Positions 1 through 7,295 of a stretch of DNA of 11,095 nt are shown in pieces; the first letter of the stretch is position 1; each line of letters begins with the position of its first letter. The stretch covers positions 1 through 11,095 of the forward strand of contig NZ_CALEVF010000230.1 of the NCBI RefSeq assembly GCF_937920395.1, written 5' to 3'. The stretch is from an uncultured Clostridium sp. Lineage in GTDB: Bacteria > Bacillota > Clostridia > Clostridiales > Clostridiaceae. Under the pieces are notes generated by a model that saw only the letters and a list, made by a program, of their open reading frames with translations, was not told the origin of the DNA and ran no database searches. A program made the translations under genes and the position numbers.

Positions 1-40
1 CTTGTGAAAACTAGTGAAACTCTCAGGTAAAAGGACAGGG
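1..40 (+). ncRNA. Glycine riboswitch aptamer, 3' part (cut by window start)
   Basis: Bases 14-40 carry the conserved 3' core of the gcvT-type glycine aptamer: GTGAAACTCTCAGG, then TAAAAGGACAGGGG, which forms the closing strand of P1. The 5' strand of P1 and the rest of the aptamer lie outside the window, so I cannot tell whether it is a single or tandem aptamer. The core is followed at once by two mutually exclusive hairpins and then by an ACT-domain gene with a strong ribosome binding site. It therefore sits where a transcription-attenuating leader would be. The family assignment rests on recognising the conserved core, not on a covariance-model search. Confidence 0.8.
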
Positions 41-88
41 GATAATATTGATTTCAAGGGTCGAGTATTATCTATTCGGCTTTTTTTT
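41..88 (+). terminator. Riboswitch expression platform: antiterminator overlapping an intrinsic terminator
   Basis: Two alternative stems can be read. The terminator pairs GTCGAGTA (60-67) with TATTCGGC (73-80), including G-U pairs, around a 5-nt loop, and is followed directly by eight T (81-88). The antiterminator pairs GATAATATTGA (41-51) with TCGA-G-TATTATC (61-72, one bulged G) and would sequester the 5' arm of the terminator. The antiterminator's 5' arm abuts the P1 closing strand of the aptamer. If P1 extends into it, glycine binding would favour termination, making an OFF switch. That polarity is inference, because the P1 5' strand is not in the window. Confidence 0.65.
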
Positions 89-111
89 GTGATTAAAAGA
101 GGAGGAGAAAA

Positions 112-381
112 ATGAAGGCTGTATTAACTGTAATTGGGAAAGATAGAGTAGGTATCATTGCGAATGTATCTAATTTGTTATTTGAAAAAAATGCTAATAT
201 TTTAGACATTAGTCAAACTATTATGCAAGAATTTTTCACTATGGTAATGCTTGTGGATTTAGCTAATATTAATATTTCTTCAAAGGAACTAACTGAATTA
301 TTAATTACGATGGGTAAAGAGTTAAAAGTTTCAATAAAAATGCAACATGAGGATGTATTTAATTCAATGCATCTTGTATAG
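112..381 (+). CDS. ACT-domain protein, UPF0237 family (GcvR-like)
   Basis: This 89-residue protein is essentially one ACT domain. The start has the classic pattern VLTVIGKDRVGIIANVSNLL (residues 4-23) followed by the NILDISQTI strand (29-37), as in the UPF0237 family related to the glycine cleavage repressor GcvR. ACT domains usually bind amino acids and form oligomers; the ligand here is unknown. The start ATG is preceded by a near-perfect GGAGGAG site at 101-107. Only 10 bases separate it from the downstream UPF0210 gene, a pairing widely conserved in Firmicutes. A glycine riboswitch with a terminator lies directly upstream, so expression is probably set by glycine. A role in sensing glycine or a related amino acid is inference. 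The family call itself is firm. Confidence 0.9.
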   Translation: MKAVLTVIGKDRVGIIANVSNLLFEKNANILDISQTIMQEFFTMVMLVDLANINISSKELTELLITMGKELKVSIKMQHEDVFNSMHLV

Positions 382-391
382 GAGGTAGAAA

Positions 392-1747
392 GTGAATATT
401 AATCAGATTATGGAAACAGTAAAAATGTTAGAAGATGAAAAGTTAGATATTAGAACACTTACTATGGGGATATCTCTACTCGACTGTTGTGATTCTGATG
501 GTAAAAGAGCTAGAGCTAGAATTTATGAAAAGATTATGAGACTTGCTGGAAACTTAGTTAAGGTAGGAGATGATTTAGCACTGGAATATGGAGTACCAAT
601 AATAAATAAAAGAATCTCAGTTACTCCGATTTCTTTGATTGCAGGAGCATCTAAGGATGAGAATTATGTAGAGTATGCAATAATGCTTGATAAGATTGCA
701 AATGAGCTTGGAATAAACTTTATTGGTGGATTCTCTGCATTAATTCATAAGGGTTATACTACTGGTGATCATAGGCTCATATCTTCGATACCAGAAGCTA
801 TGAGAGTTACAGAGAGAGTATGTTCATCGGTGAGCGTTGCAAGTTCTAAAGTTGGAATCAACATGGATGGTGTTCGTGAAATGGGTCAAGTTATTAAAGA
901 AGCTGCAAGGCTTACCGCTGATCGAGATGGTCTTGGTTGTGCGAAAATCGTAGTATTTGCAAATGCAGTAGATGATAATCCGTTTATGGCAGGTGCTTTT
1001 CACGGAGTTGGAGAACCTGAGTGTACTTTAAATGTAGGAATAAGTGGTCCGGGTACAGTAAAAGTTGCCCTAGAAAAAGTAAAAGGTGCTGATTTTGGTG
1101 TTGTAGCTGAGGTTATTAAGAAAACTGCATTTAAGATAACAAGGATGGGTCAATTAGTTGGAATGGAAGCTGCAAAGAGGCTTGATGTACCTTTTGGTAT
1201 TGTAGATTTATCATTGGCACCAACACCTGCAATTGGGGACAGTGTTGCTAGGATACTCGAGGAAATGGGTCTTGAGGTATGTGGTACTCATGGAACAACT
1301 TGTGCACTAGCAATGCTCAATGATGCAGTTAAAAAAGGTGGAATAATGGCTTCTGGATCTGTTGGAGGCCTAAGTGGTGCATTTATACCAGTAAGTGAGG
1401 ATGAAGGTATGATTGCTGCCGTAGAAAAAGGAGCTTTAAACATTGAGAAACTAGAAGCTATGACTTGTGTTTGCTCAGTAGGTCTTGATATGATTGCCAT
1501 TCCAGGAGATACTTCTGCAGAAACGATATCAGCAATTATCGCTGATGAATGTGCAATTGGAATGATTAATAATAAAACTACTGCAACAAGGCTTATACCA
1601 GCACCAGGTAAAAAAGTTGGGGACAGTGTAGAATTCGGTGGACTTCTTGGACGTGCACCAGTTATGAAGGTAAGTGAATTCTCAAGTAACGATTTTATAA
1701 ATCGTGGTGGAAGGATTCCAGCACCTATACATAGCTTTAAGAATTAG
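392..1747 (+). CDS. UPF0210 / DUF711 family protein (PFL-like)
   Basis: The product is 451 residues, the usual length of the UPF0210 (DUF711) family, which databases often label 'PFL family protein' for its fold relation to pyruvate formate-lyase. No biochemical activity is established to my knowledge. Visible family features are the N-terminal stretch ending in [39 protein letters not shown], the glycine-rich [23 protein letters not shown] segment near residues 198-221, and a cysteine/glycine-rich C-terminal half. The start is GTG at 392, chosen because TAGGAGGT (379-386) lies just upstream and overlaps the stop codon of the ACT-domain gene. Translational coupling with that gene is therefore likely. 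The two probably act in one complex or pathway, controlled by the glycine riboswitch upstream. No signal peptide or membrane segment is seen, so it should be cytosolic. Confidence 0.9.
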   Translation: MNINQIMETVKMLEDEKLDIRTLTMGISLLDCCDSDGKRARARIYEKIMRLAGNLVKVGDDLALEYGVPIINKRISVTPISLIAGASKDENYVEYAIMLDKIANELGINFIGGFSALIHKGYTTGDHRLISSIPEAMRVTERVCSSVSVASSKVGINMDGVREMGQVIKEAARLTADRDGLGCAKIVVFANAVDDNPFMAGAFHGVGEPECTLNVGISGPGTVKVALEKVKGADFGVVAEVIKKTAFKITRMGQLVGMEAAKRLDVPFGIVDLSLAPTPAIGDSVARILEEMGLEVCGTHGTTCALAMLNDAVKKGGIMASGSVGGLSGAFIPVSEDEGMIAAVEKGALNIEKLEAMTCVCSVGLDMIAIPGDTSAETISAIIADECAIGMINNKTTATRLIPAPGKKVGDSVEFGGLLGRAPVMKVSEFSSNDFINRGGRIPAPIHSFKN

Positions 1748-1806
1748 AAATTTATTAAGTGTTAGTTAGAAAAGAAAAATTTGATCCAATTTCAATAAAC
1801 AAACAC

Positions 1807-1862
1807 AAAAGGTGGCTATATCAAAATAATTGTTTAAATTATTTTGATATAGCCATTTTATT
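1807..1862 (+). terminator. Long perfect hairpin terminator after the ACT/UPF0210 operon
   Basis: GGCTATATCAAAATAATT (1814-1831) pairs perfectly over 18 bp with 1837-1854 around a 5-nt loop. The pairing extends one more T-A and by G-U pairs. The stem is flanked by AAAA on the left and ATTTTATT on the right, so it could stop transcription on either strand. It closes the upstream operon and insulates the sporulation-type operon that follows. Confidence 0.85.
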
Positions 1863-1871
1863 ATTGTTTTA

Positions 1872-1901
1872 GAATATCTTAAACACAATTTTCGTATAAT
1901 A
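1872..1901 (+). promoter_or_regulatory. Candidate sigma-G (forespore) promoter for the germinant-receptor operon
   Basis: GAATA at 1872-1876 is followed after 18 bases by TATAATA at 1895-1901. This matches the -35 (GHATR) and six of seven positions of the -10 (CATNNTA) of forespore sigma-G promoters. GerA-family operons are normally transcribed by sigma-G, and the site sits 38 bases before the first start codon. No convincing sigma-A -35 lies at the right distance from TATAAT. The motif is short and the region AT-rich, so chance remains possible. Confidence 0.45.
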
Positions 1902-1938
1902 TTATATATATTGCTAAAGATAATAATGGTGATGTGAA

Positions 1939-3417
1939 ATGATTGAAGATAAAAATATAAATGTAAATTTGTATAATAATTATGATAAAAATTTTTCTTT
2001 AATTGATGAGACGCTAAAAGATTGTCCTGATATTGTAAGGAGAAAAGTTATTTTAAATTCAGGTAAAAAGGGTTGTTTCTTTTTTGTTCAAGGTCTATGT
2101 GATATTGATCTTTTTCAAAGAGATTTTATGACTCCTTTATTAAAATTAGAAAAATTAGATTCAGATGATATAATATATCTTCCAAGTAAACTTCCAGTAG
2201 CAGGATTAACATTTCCTTTAGTAATAGATAGTTTAATAAAAGATATATTAGCTGGAAATGCAGTTTTTATATGTGAGGGATTAAGTGTAGGGATTTCATG
2301 TACACTAAAAAAATATGAAAAAAGAAATATACAAGAGCCAGAAGGAGAAAAGAGCGTAAGAGGAGATCACGATGGTTTTATTGAAGACATGGCTACAAAT
2401 ATTTCTACTATTAGACGAAAACTAAAAACTCCCAATCTAAAATTCAAGGATTTTAGTGTGGGTAATATATCACACCAGACTATTTCTGTAGTGTACCTTG
2501 AAAATGTTGCAAACCCAAACTTGCTACAAATTATTACGGACAAAATTAATCAAATAGATACTGACAGTCTTATAGCAATTGGATATTTAGAACAAATTAT
2601 AGCAGATCATCCTAATTCTATTTTTCCTCAATACCTTGCTACAGAAAGGCCAGATAAAGCTATAGCAAGTTTACTTGAGGGTAAATTTGTAATAATGCTT
2701 CAAGAAACCTCTTTTATATTGATAGCACCTGTAACCATTCATGCATTCACTCAAGCACCTGAAGATTATACAACACACTGGATAGGTGCTACTTATCTAA
2801 GGTTATTACGGACGATCGCAACATTAATAGCATTATTTCTACCAGGGATATATATTGCATTACTAAGTTACCATTATTACATGATACCGTTATCGTTACT
2901 AATACCACTCGCAGAGTCTAGAGTAAAGGTACCTTTTCCTCCTGTAATTGAAGCGTTTTTGATAGAGTTTATGATAGAAATGGTAAGGGAGGCTTCAATA
3001 AGACTTCCTTCTTTTATAACTGGATCTATTAGTATTGTTGGAGGCCTGGTAATAGGGCAGACAGCAATTCAGGCTGGAGTTGCAAGTGACCTTATGGTAA
3101 TAGTAGTTGCGGCTTCTGCCATCGCAGGATTTACTATGCCTACTTATGATTTGGGGATTTCTATTAGAATTTGTAAATATATTGTAATGTTATGTTCATC
3201 AATATTTGGTATTTTGGGAGTATTAATTCCCATGGTAACATTACTTGCACATTTATTAGTTTTAGATTCTCTTGGAGAACCATATTTTCAACCTATAGCA
3301 CCATTTAAGTTTGGTGATTTAAAAGATACTTATATAAGGGCTCCAATTAGATATTTAAAGAAAAGGCCAGATGTAGCGAAACCACTTGATAAGGAAAGAG
3401 GTAAAAAAAATGGATAA
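1939..3417 (+). CDS. Spore germinant receptor A subunit (GerA/GerKA family)
   Basis: This is the A subunit of a nutrient germinant receptor of the spore inner membrane, needed for spores to respond to amino acids or sugars. At 492 residues it has the normal family length. The soluble N-terminal part (about 1-285) includes the family segment EPEGEKSVRGDHDGFIED (133-150). The C-terminal part has about five membrane segments (roughly 288-309, 312-328, 362-382, 386-406, 412-441) and the family signature VPFPPVIEAFLIEFMIEMVREASIRLP (331-357). The RGDHDGF core departs from the RGPREGF form I recall for Bacillus GerA proteins. The start is ATG with a modest GGTGATG site upstream. The end overlaps the B-subunit start by 8 bases. 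The germinant cannot be read from sequence. Confidence 0.95.
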   Translation: MIEDKNINVNLYNNYDKNFSLIDETLKDCPDIVRRKVILNSGKKGCFFFVQGLCDIDLFQRDFMTPLLKLEKLDSDDIIYLPSKLPVAGLTFPLVIDSLIKDILAGNAVFICEGLSVGISCTLKKYEKRNIQEPEGEKSVRGDHDGFIEDMATNISTIRRKLKTPNLKFKDFSVGNISHQTISVVYLENVANPNLLQIITDKINQIDTDSLIAIGYLEQIIADHPNSIFPQYLATERPDKAIASLLEGKFVIMLQETSFILIAPVTIHAFTQAPEDYTTHWIGATYLRLLRTIATLIALFLPGIYIALLSYHYYMIPLSLLIPLAESRVKVPFPPVIEAFLIEFMIEMVREASIRLPSFITGSISIVGGLVIGQTAIQAGVASDLMVIVVAASAIAGFTMPTYDLGISIRICKYIVMLCSSIFGILGVLIPMVTLLAHLLVLDSLGEPYFQPIAPFKFGDLKDTYIRAPIRYLKKRPDVAKPLDKERGKKNG

Positions 3418-4498
3418 TCGCGCAAATAATATTACATCTGGTCAATTAATGGCACTTGTTGTATCAATTCAAGTAGGTATAGGTAGTCTTAATTTACCAA
3501 ATTATTTATCTCAAGATTCTGGCCATGATGGTTGGATTTCGATCCTTATATATGGTTTAATAATAACTGCTATAATTTCAATTATAATAAAGCTTATGAA
3601 TAGATATAACAATAAATCCATATACGAAATAAATAATTGTTTATACGGAAAATATTTAGGGAGGTTGTTAAATTTATTTATAGTTTTATATTTATGGTAC
3701 AGTGCATGTTTATATTTAAGAATTTATACAAATGTAATACATGTTCATTTATTAAGATCAACGCCCTCATTAGTATTATGTATTTTCACCATAATACCTA
3801 CTTACTACTTAGCATGGTATGGAATAAAATATGTAGCTAGATTTGCACCTTTTATATATATTACCTTGGGTTTTTGCTGTTTCTTGTTTTTTCTTGCATT
3901 TAAAAACTTAAGATTTAGTTTTTTAATGCCTATTGGGCAAAGCGGGATAGAAGGTATAAAAGCTAGTTTTAGTCCTTGCATTTTTGAGCTTCTGGGCTAT
4001 GAGGTAATTTCAGTCATATATCCTGAGGTTACAAATAAAAAAAAGTCTATGAAATATGCAATAGGTGCAAATGTTATTACAACTATATTTTGTATAATTC
4101 TTCTTTTAGTTACTACTTCTTTCTTCGGAGAAGAAATGTTAAAAAAAAGTTTGTATCCAATGATTAAACTATCTAGATCCTATAAAGCCCCAATAATTGA
4201 AAGAATGGATGTACTATTTATTGCTATATGGTTGCCGGCTATGGCTATGGCAACAAGAGGATATTTTTGTGTAACCTATTATAGTATAAATAAATTATTA
4301 AATCTAAAGAAAAAAGGTATTCATTTATTTGTATTTACCACAATAACTATATTGTTAAGTAATGTGCCAAAAAGTATCTCACAGATTAATATTTATGAAA
4401 ATAGTATGACAATATCTGGAGCTATATTTTCAATGTTTTTAGTTATATGTTATATATTTTCATTCATACGAAAAAAAGGAGTGAAACCACATGTATAA
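3410..4498 (+). CDS. Spore germinant receptor B subunit (GerB family, transporter-like)
   Basis: This is the integral membrane B subunit, a member of the spore-permease family within the amino acid/polyamine/organocation transporter superfamily, and the likely germinant-binding part of the receptor. From the ATG at 3410 it is 362 residues with about ten hydrophobic segments, beginning with the family-typical QLMALVVSIQVGIGSLNLP. An in-frame TTG at 3386 would add eight residues, but AAAGAGGT (3395-3402) is placed for the ATG at 3410, so I use that. The start overlaps the A-subunit stop by 8 bases, and the end overlaps the C-subunit start by 8, which implies translational coupling and a fixed A-B-C order. 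Some clostridia have a separately transcribed B gene, so this compact order is worth noting. Confidence 0.93.
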   Translation: MDNRANNITSGQLMALVVSIQVGIGSLNLPNYLSQDSGHDGWISILIYGLIITAIISIIIKLMNRYNNKSIYEINNCLYGKYLGRLLNLFIVLYLWYSACLYLRIYTNVIHVHLLRSTPSLVLCIFTIIPTYYLAWYGIKYVARFAPFIYITLGFCCFLFFLAFKNLRFSFLMPIGQSGIEGIKASFSPCIFELLGYEVISVIYPEVTNKKKSMKYAIGANVITTIFCIILLLVTTSFFGEEMLKKSLYPMIKLSRSYKAPIIERMDVLFIAIWLPAMAMATRGYFCVTYYSINKLLNLKKKGIHLFVFTTITILLSNVPKSISQINIYENSMTISGAIFSMFLVICYIFSFIRKKGVKPHV

Positions 4499-5624
4499 AA
4501 GGATAAGAAAAACATTTGTATTATTAATAGCTATTCCATTTATACTTTGCGGCTGCTGGGATCAAGTTTTAGTAGAGAAAACTGGGTTTATGACCATAGT
4601 AGGCATGGAGACAGCTCCTGGGGGAAATTTGAAACTTACCTATGGCATGCCAGTAATTGATCCAGATGTTACTAAATCTAGAGGAGAAATATTTGATACT
4701 GAAGCAAATTTAACAAGGATAGCTAGGGATAATGTAAATAGACGATCAGGAAAAAATATGCTTGCAGGTAAAATTCAAATAATTTTATTTTCTAAAGAAA
4801 TTGCTGGTCAAGGACGTATATATGATATAAATTCAATATTTGAAAGGGATCCATCAGACGCAATTCTTGCATGGGTAGTGGTTGTTGATGGGAGCCCTAG
4901 AAGTTTAATACATCAAGCAGAAGATAACTTTACGGATAAACCAAGACCATCTATATATATGAATGAAATACTTGAGAGAGCAGTTGCAACCGCTAGCACC
5001 ATTGAAACAAGAATATATAATTATGACCTAATAAGCGTAGCCCCAGGAATTGATAACATTACCCCATTAATAAAGATTGCTGATAAATCTATTGAAGTTA
5101 AAGGTTCTGCCTTATTTTCAAAGGGCAAAATGGTTGGAACTATAAATGCACAGGAAAATGGACTATTAACTTCAATGATGAAGACGTTAAAGCATAAAAA
5201 ATTCACCTATAATGCTAGCCTTCTACCAGTGGCTGATGAAAGCTATAGTGAAAAACAAAGTGCAGCTATTCAACTCTTTCAAAACAGTAAGAAAATAAAA
5301 GTATCAATAAGAAATAATAAGCCTGTAGTAGATATTTATTTAGACTTTTCTGGTAATGCAGATGAGTATAAATGGGATAATTTAAATGATGAAAAAGAGG
5401 TTAAAAAATTTGATGAGCATTTTCAAGAGCAAATACAACAAGAATGTCAAAAGTTAATCGAGTATATGCAAAAAATAGGCAGCGATCCTATTGGTATAGG
5501 AGATATGGTAAGAGCTAAGAATAACGATTACTTTAAAAAAGTAGATTGGCATACGACATATAAATCAGCACAAATAACAACTCATGTTAAATTTCATTTA
5601 ATTGAATATGGAGATATACAGTAG
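4491..5624 (+). CDS. Spore germinant receptor C subunit, lipoprotein (Ger(x)C family)
   Basis: This is the lipoprotein C subunit of the same receptor. The N-terminus has a basic start (KRIRK), a hydrophobic core and a lipobox Leu19-Cys20-Gly21-Cys22, so Cys22 should be diacylglyceryl-modified and anchor the protein to the outer face of the spore inner membrane. The mature start CWDQ is typical of the family, as is the early LVEKTGFMTIVGME strand. Total length is 377 residues, normal for Ger(x)C. AAAAAGGAG at 4473-4481 is a strong ribosome binding site, and the start overlaps the B-subunit stop by 8 bases. It is the last gene of the operon, followed by an inverted repeat at 5647-5700. The call is firm; which germinant the receptor answers to is unknown. 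Confidence 0.95.
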   Translation: MYKRIRKTFVLLIAIPFILCGCWDQVLVEKTGFMTIVGMETAPGGNLKLTYGMPVIDPDVTKSRGEIFDTEANLTRIARDNVNRRSGKNMLAGKIQIILFSKEIAGQGRIYDINSIFERDPSDAILAWVVVVDGSPRSLIHQAEDNFTDKPRPSIYMNEILERAVATASTIETRIYNYDLISVAPGIDNITPLIKIADKSIEVKGSALFSKGKMVGTINAQENGLLTSMMKTLKHKKFTYNASLLPVADESYSEKQSAAIQLFQNSKKIKVSIRNNKPVVDIYLDFSGNADEYKWDNLNDEKEVKKFDEHFQEQIQQECQKLIEYMQKIGSDPIGIGDMVRAKNNDYFKKVDWHTTYKSAQITTHVKFHLIEYGDIQ

Positions 5625-5646
5625 TGTTTACCTAGTAAGTGATAGT

Positions 5647-5700
5647 TAAATTGAGTATCTAAACATAATATAGATTATTGCTATAATGCTACTCAATTTA
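5647..5700. terminator. Inverted repeat between convergent genes, possible bidirectional terminator
   Basis: TAAATTGAGTA (5647-5657) pairs perfectly with TACTCAATTTA (5690-5700). A smaller nested hairpin TATAG/CTATA (5669-5673 with 5681-5685) lies in the 32-nt loop. It is in the gap between the end of the germination operon on the plus strand and the end of the minus-strand gene at 5721. The T-rich run on the plus side begins about ten bases downstream, so it is not a textbook terminator. Confidence 0.5.
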
Positions 5701-5720
5701 TCCTCTCTGGTTTTTAATTT

Positions 5721-6047
5721 TTATTCTTTTCTGCAACAATTTTTATGAACCCAATTTTTATAGACTTCTTGAAATCCTAGGTTTGTATAACAAATTACGT
5801 CTCCAGGCAAAATTGGGTTAGAACATACCTCACAAGTAGCATTATAACTAGCTGTTTTTGTAATTCCAAGCCATAGGGGCTCATTAAGTTTAATTAACTC
5901 TGTTTTAAGTTCACTCTCAGTAAATTCTTTGATTATTAGCTCGCGTAAAAAAGCAGAAAAATTATTTTCTCCATGAGTTAATTTAGATTTTTTTAGTGCT
6001 AGGCTATAGACATGCTCTGGCAGAGTAATTGATACTTTTTTACTCAT
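5721..6047 (-). CDS. Small protein: ribbon-helix-helix-like N-terminus plus C-terminal zinc knuckle
   Basis: I do not recognise a named family for the whole protein (108 residues). The first 45 residues, KKVSITLPEHVYSLALKKSK then FSAFLRELIIKEF, have the strand-helix-helix pattern of CopG/Arc-type DNA-binding proteins. The C-terminal part (about 70-106) has a Cys-x2-Cys pair (CEVC), then PILPGDVICYTNLGFQEVYKNWVHKNCC. This resembles the small zinc-ribbon/PARP-like module in which CxxC, a GD turn and WxHxxC bind one Zn. A two-domain DNA-binding protein is the simplest reading. The ribosome binding site is AGGAG 9 bases before the start. An inverted repeat covers its likely transcription start, which fits autoregulation. 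Convergent with the germination operon and divergent from the sigma-factor operon. Confidence 0.75.
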   Translation of the reverse strand: MSKKVSITLPEHVYSLALKKSKLTHGENNFSAFLRELIIKEFTESELKTELIKLNEPLWLGITKTASYNATCEVCSNPILPGDVICYTNLGFQEVYKNWVHKNCCRKE

Positions 6048-6062
6048 TATAATTAACTCCTA

Positions 6063-6080
6063 TAGTATTAATATATACTA
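6063..6080. promoter_or_regulatory. Inverted repeat, candidate operator of the ribbon-helix-helix gene
   Basis: TAGTAT-6-ATACTA is a perfect 6-bp inverted repeat placed just after the candidate -10 of the minus-strand gene and just before its ribosome binding site. A repressor bound there would block transcription. Ribbon-helix-helix proteins commonly bind such short dyads. AT-rich sequence makes chance dyads common. Confidence 0.35.
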
Positions 6081-6082
6081 AT

Positions 6083-6111
6083 ATAATATGAATATTAATA
6101 AAATTTGTGCA
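6083..6111 (-). promoter_or_regulatory. Candidate sigma-A promoter of the ribbon-helix-helix gene
   Basis: On the minus strand TGCACA (6111-6106) and TATTAT (6088-6083) are separated by 17 bases, matching four of six and five of six consensus positions. The predicted start, near 6076, falls inside the inverted repeat at 6063-6080. Confidence 0.35.
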
Positions 6112-6271
6112 TATTTTATGATTATTAAGATTGATTTTGTTGTTATTATGTAGTTGTGTTTTTATATAAATGGATATAAGAACAATTTTAATTTAAAATT
6201 TATGTGAAATAAATTTATGTACAAGCTAATTTTAAAATTTATTATGAATATAAAGTATATTATTTTATAGT

Positions 6272-6298
6272 TGAAGTGTTTTTTGTTTTTTAATCGTT
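6272..6298 (+). promoter_or_regulatory. Candidate ECF-type autoregulatory promoter
   Basis: TGAAGT (6272-6277) is followed after 17 mostly T bases by CGTT (6295-6298). This resembles Bacillus ECF promoters (TGAAAC, 16-17 bases, CGT), which often have a T-rich spacer. The start would fall near 6303-6306, giving a short leader before the sigma-factor gene. Such autoregulation is the rule for ECF operons, but the match is imperfect. Confidence 0.35.
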
Positions 6299-6330
6299 AT
6301 ATTATATGTAGGTACAAAATGGGGGGGGTG

Positions 6331-6840
6331 ATGGTTATTCAGGAGGAACAATTTGCAAACTATATAAAACAATATGAACGTTTAATCATCACTATATGTC
6401 TATCTTTTACTAAGAGCTATTTTGATGCGGAAGATTTAGCACAACAAACGTTTTTGTCTGCATATACAAATTATAGTAAATTTGATGGGGTTAATTTTAA
6501 GGCATGGATTACAAGAATTGCTATAAACAAATGCAAAGATTTTCTTAAAAGTCCTGTAAGAGTAAGTTTTAGTTTATCTAATGAAGATTTTGAGTGCTTG
6601 AAGGATAAGGGGGATACGCCTGAGGAAGTGCTTTTAGAGAAACATAGTAAGACAAAAATATATAAATTATGTGAAAGATTAAAAGAACCATATAGAACTG
6701 TTTCCATTAATTATTTTTGTGAAGATATTAAACTTTCAGATATGGCAAAAGATACAGGGATAAGTTTAAAAACATTACAAACACATCTTTATAGATCAAA
6801 AAAGCTTCTTAAAAATTTATGGAAGGAGGAGTGTATGTGA
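6331..6840 (+). CDS. ECF-type RNA polymerase sigma factor
   Basis: From ATG 6331 the protein is 169 residues, normal for a minimal ECF sigma factor with only regions 2 and 4. Region 2 spans about 8-74, with the core-binding DAEDLAQQTFLSAY (32-45) and NFKAWITRIAINKCKDFL (55-72). Region 4 spans about 108-163, with a helix-turn-helix KLSDMAKDTGISLKTLQTHLYRSKKLLK. The start is uncertain. ATG 6319, four codons earlier, is in frame, but the G-run at 6321-6328 lies between the two and can act as a Shine-Dalgarno for 6331. The TTG at 6271 would overlap the candidate promoter and adds an unrelated sequence. The stop overlaps the anti-sigma gene by four bases (GTGA), so the two are coupled. Confidence 0.9.
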   Translation: MVIQEEQFANYIKQYERLIITICLSFTKSYFDAEDLAQQTFLSAYTNYSKFDGVNFKAWITRIAINKCKDFLKSPVRVSFSLSNEDFECLKDKGDTPEEVLLEKHSKTKIYKLCERLKEPYRTVSINYFCEDIKLSDMAKDTGISLKTLQTHLYRSKKLLKNLWKEECM

Positions 6841-7295
6841 GAATTATATTATTTAATGAAAATGGTCATTTAACTAAAGAATTGCTACAAAAGTTTAAAG
6901 CGGGTTCCTTAAGTGAGAATGAACTAGTTTTAATGTCAGAACATATATGTTTGTGTGAAACCTGCGCTGATGTTTTAGCTGATAGTTTTAATGATAATGA
7001 ACTTGCAGATGCTCCTTTAGGATTTGAGCAAGAGGTACTAAGTAAAATAAAAAGCAAGAAAAAAAGTAATACTCAGTTTGTATATTATTCTCTTAGGGTA
7101 ATAACTGCAGCAAGCATAGCGTTGATATTTGTTTTTTCAAATTCATTAAATTTTTTAGCAAATACAAAAAATAAACCATTGGATGTAACCCCTATAAGTT
7201 TAAGCTCAATAAACACAGTTAATATAAGTCTTAACAATTTCTCAAGAAAAATAATTAATATGGAGGTATTTAACAATGAAAAAGGAAAAAAATAA
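6837..7295 (+). CDS. Zinc-type anti-sigma factor, single-pass membrane protein
   Basis: The 152-residue product has an N-terminal anti-sigma domain with the ZAS zinc motif His36-x3-Cys40-x2-Cys43 (EHICLCETC), a short linker, one membrane segment (about 84-104) and a roughly 45-residue tail predicted to be outside. It should hold the ECF sigma factor at the membrane until a signal is sensed. I start it at GTG 6837 because GGAGG at 6825-6829 is spaced seven bases from it. The in-frame ATG at 6819 would leave no room for a ribosome binding site. The start overlaps the sigma-factor stop (GTGA), and the end overlaps the next gene by 20 bases. The outside tail is rich in Ser/Asn with no recognised domain, so the signal is unknown. 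Confidence 0.85.
   Translation: MRIILFNENGHLTKELLQKFKAGSLSENELVLMSEHICLCETCADVLADSFNDNELADAPLGFEQEVLSKIKSKKKSNTQFVYYSLRVITAASIALIFVFSNSLNFLANTKNKPLDVTPISLSSINTVNISLNNFSRKIINMEVFNNEKGKK

Noticed and set aside
1288..1500. Minus-strand open frame inside the UPF0210 gene
   Set aside because: A shadow of the strongly supported plus-strand gene, with no ribosome binding site and no recognisable domain. The same holds for the other antisense frames at 5021-5206, 6471-6707, 6866-7057, 7085-7318, 7699-7887 and 8307-8534, and the +1 frame at 3637-3840.
3386..3409. TTG start for the germinant-receptor B subunit
   Set aside because: The ribosome binding site AAAGAGGT fits the ATG at 3410. The TTG would put the site inside the coding region and deepen the overlap with the A subunit.
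6271..6318. N-terminal extension of the sigma factor from a TTG at 6271
   Set aside because: No ribosome binding site, an extension unlike sigma region 2, and overlap with a candidate ECF promoter whose start would lie downstream of this TTG.
5625..6330. Mobile element, CRISPR or attachment-site signals in the AT-rich gaps
   Set aside because: No direct repeats of array type, no transposase or integrase, and no tRNA end were seen here or elsewhere in the window.
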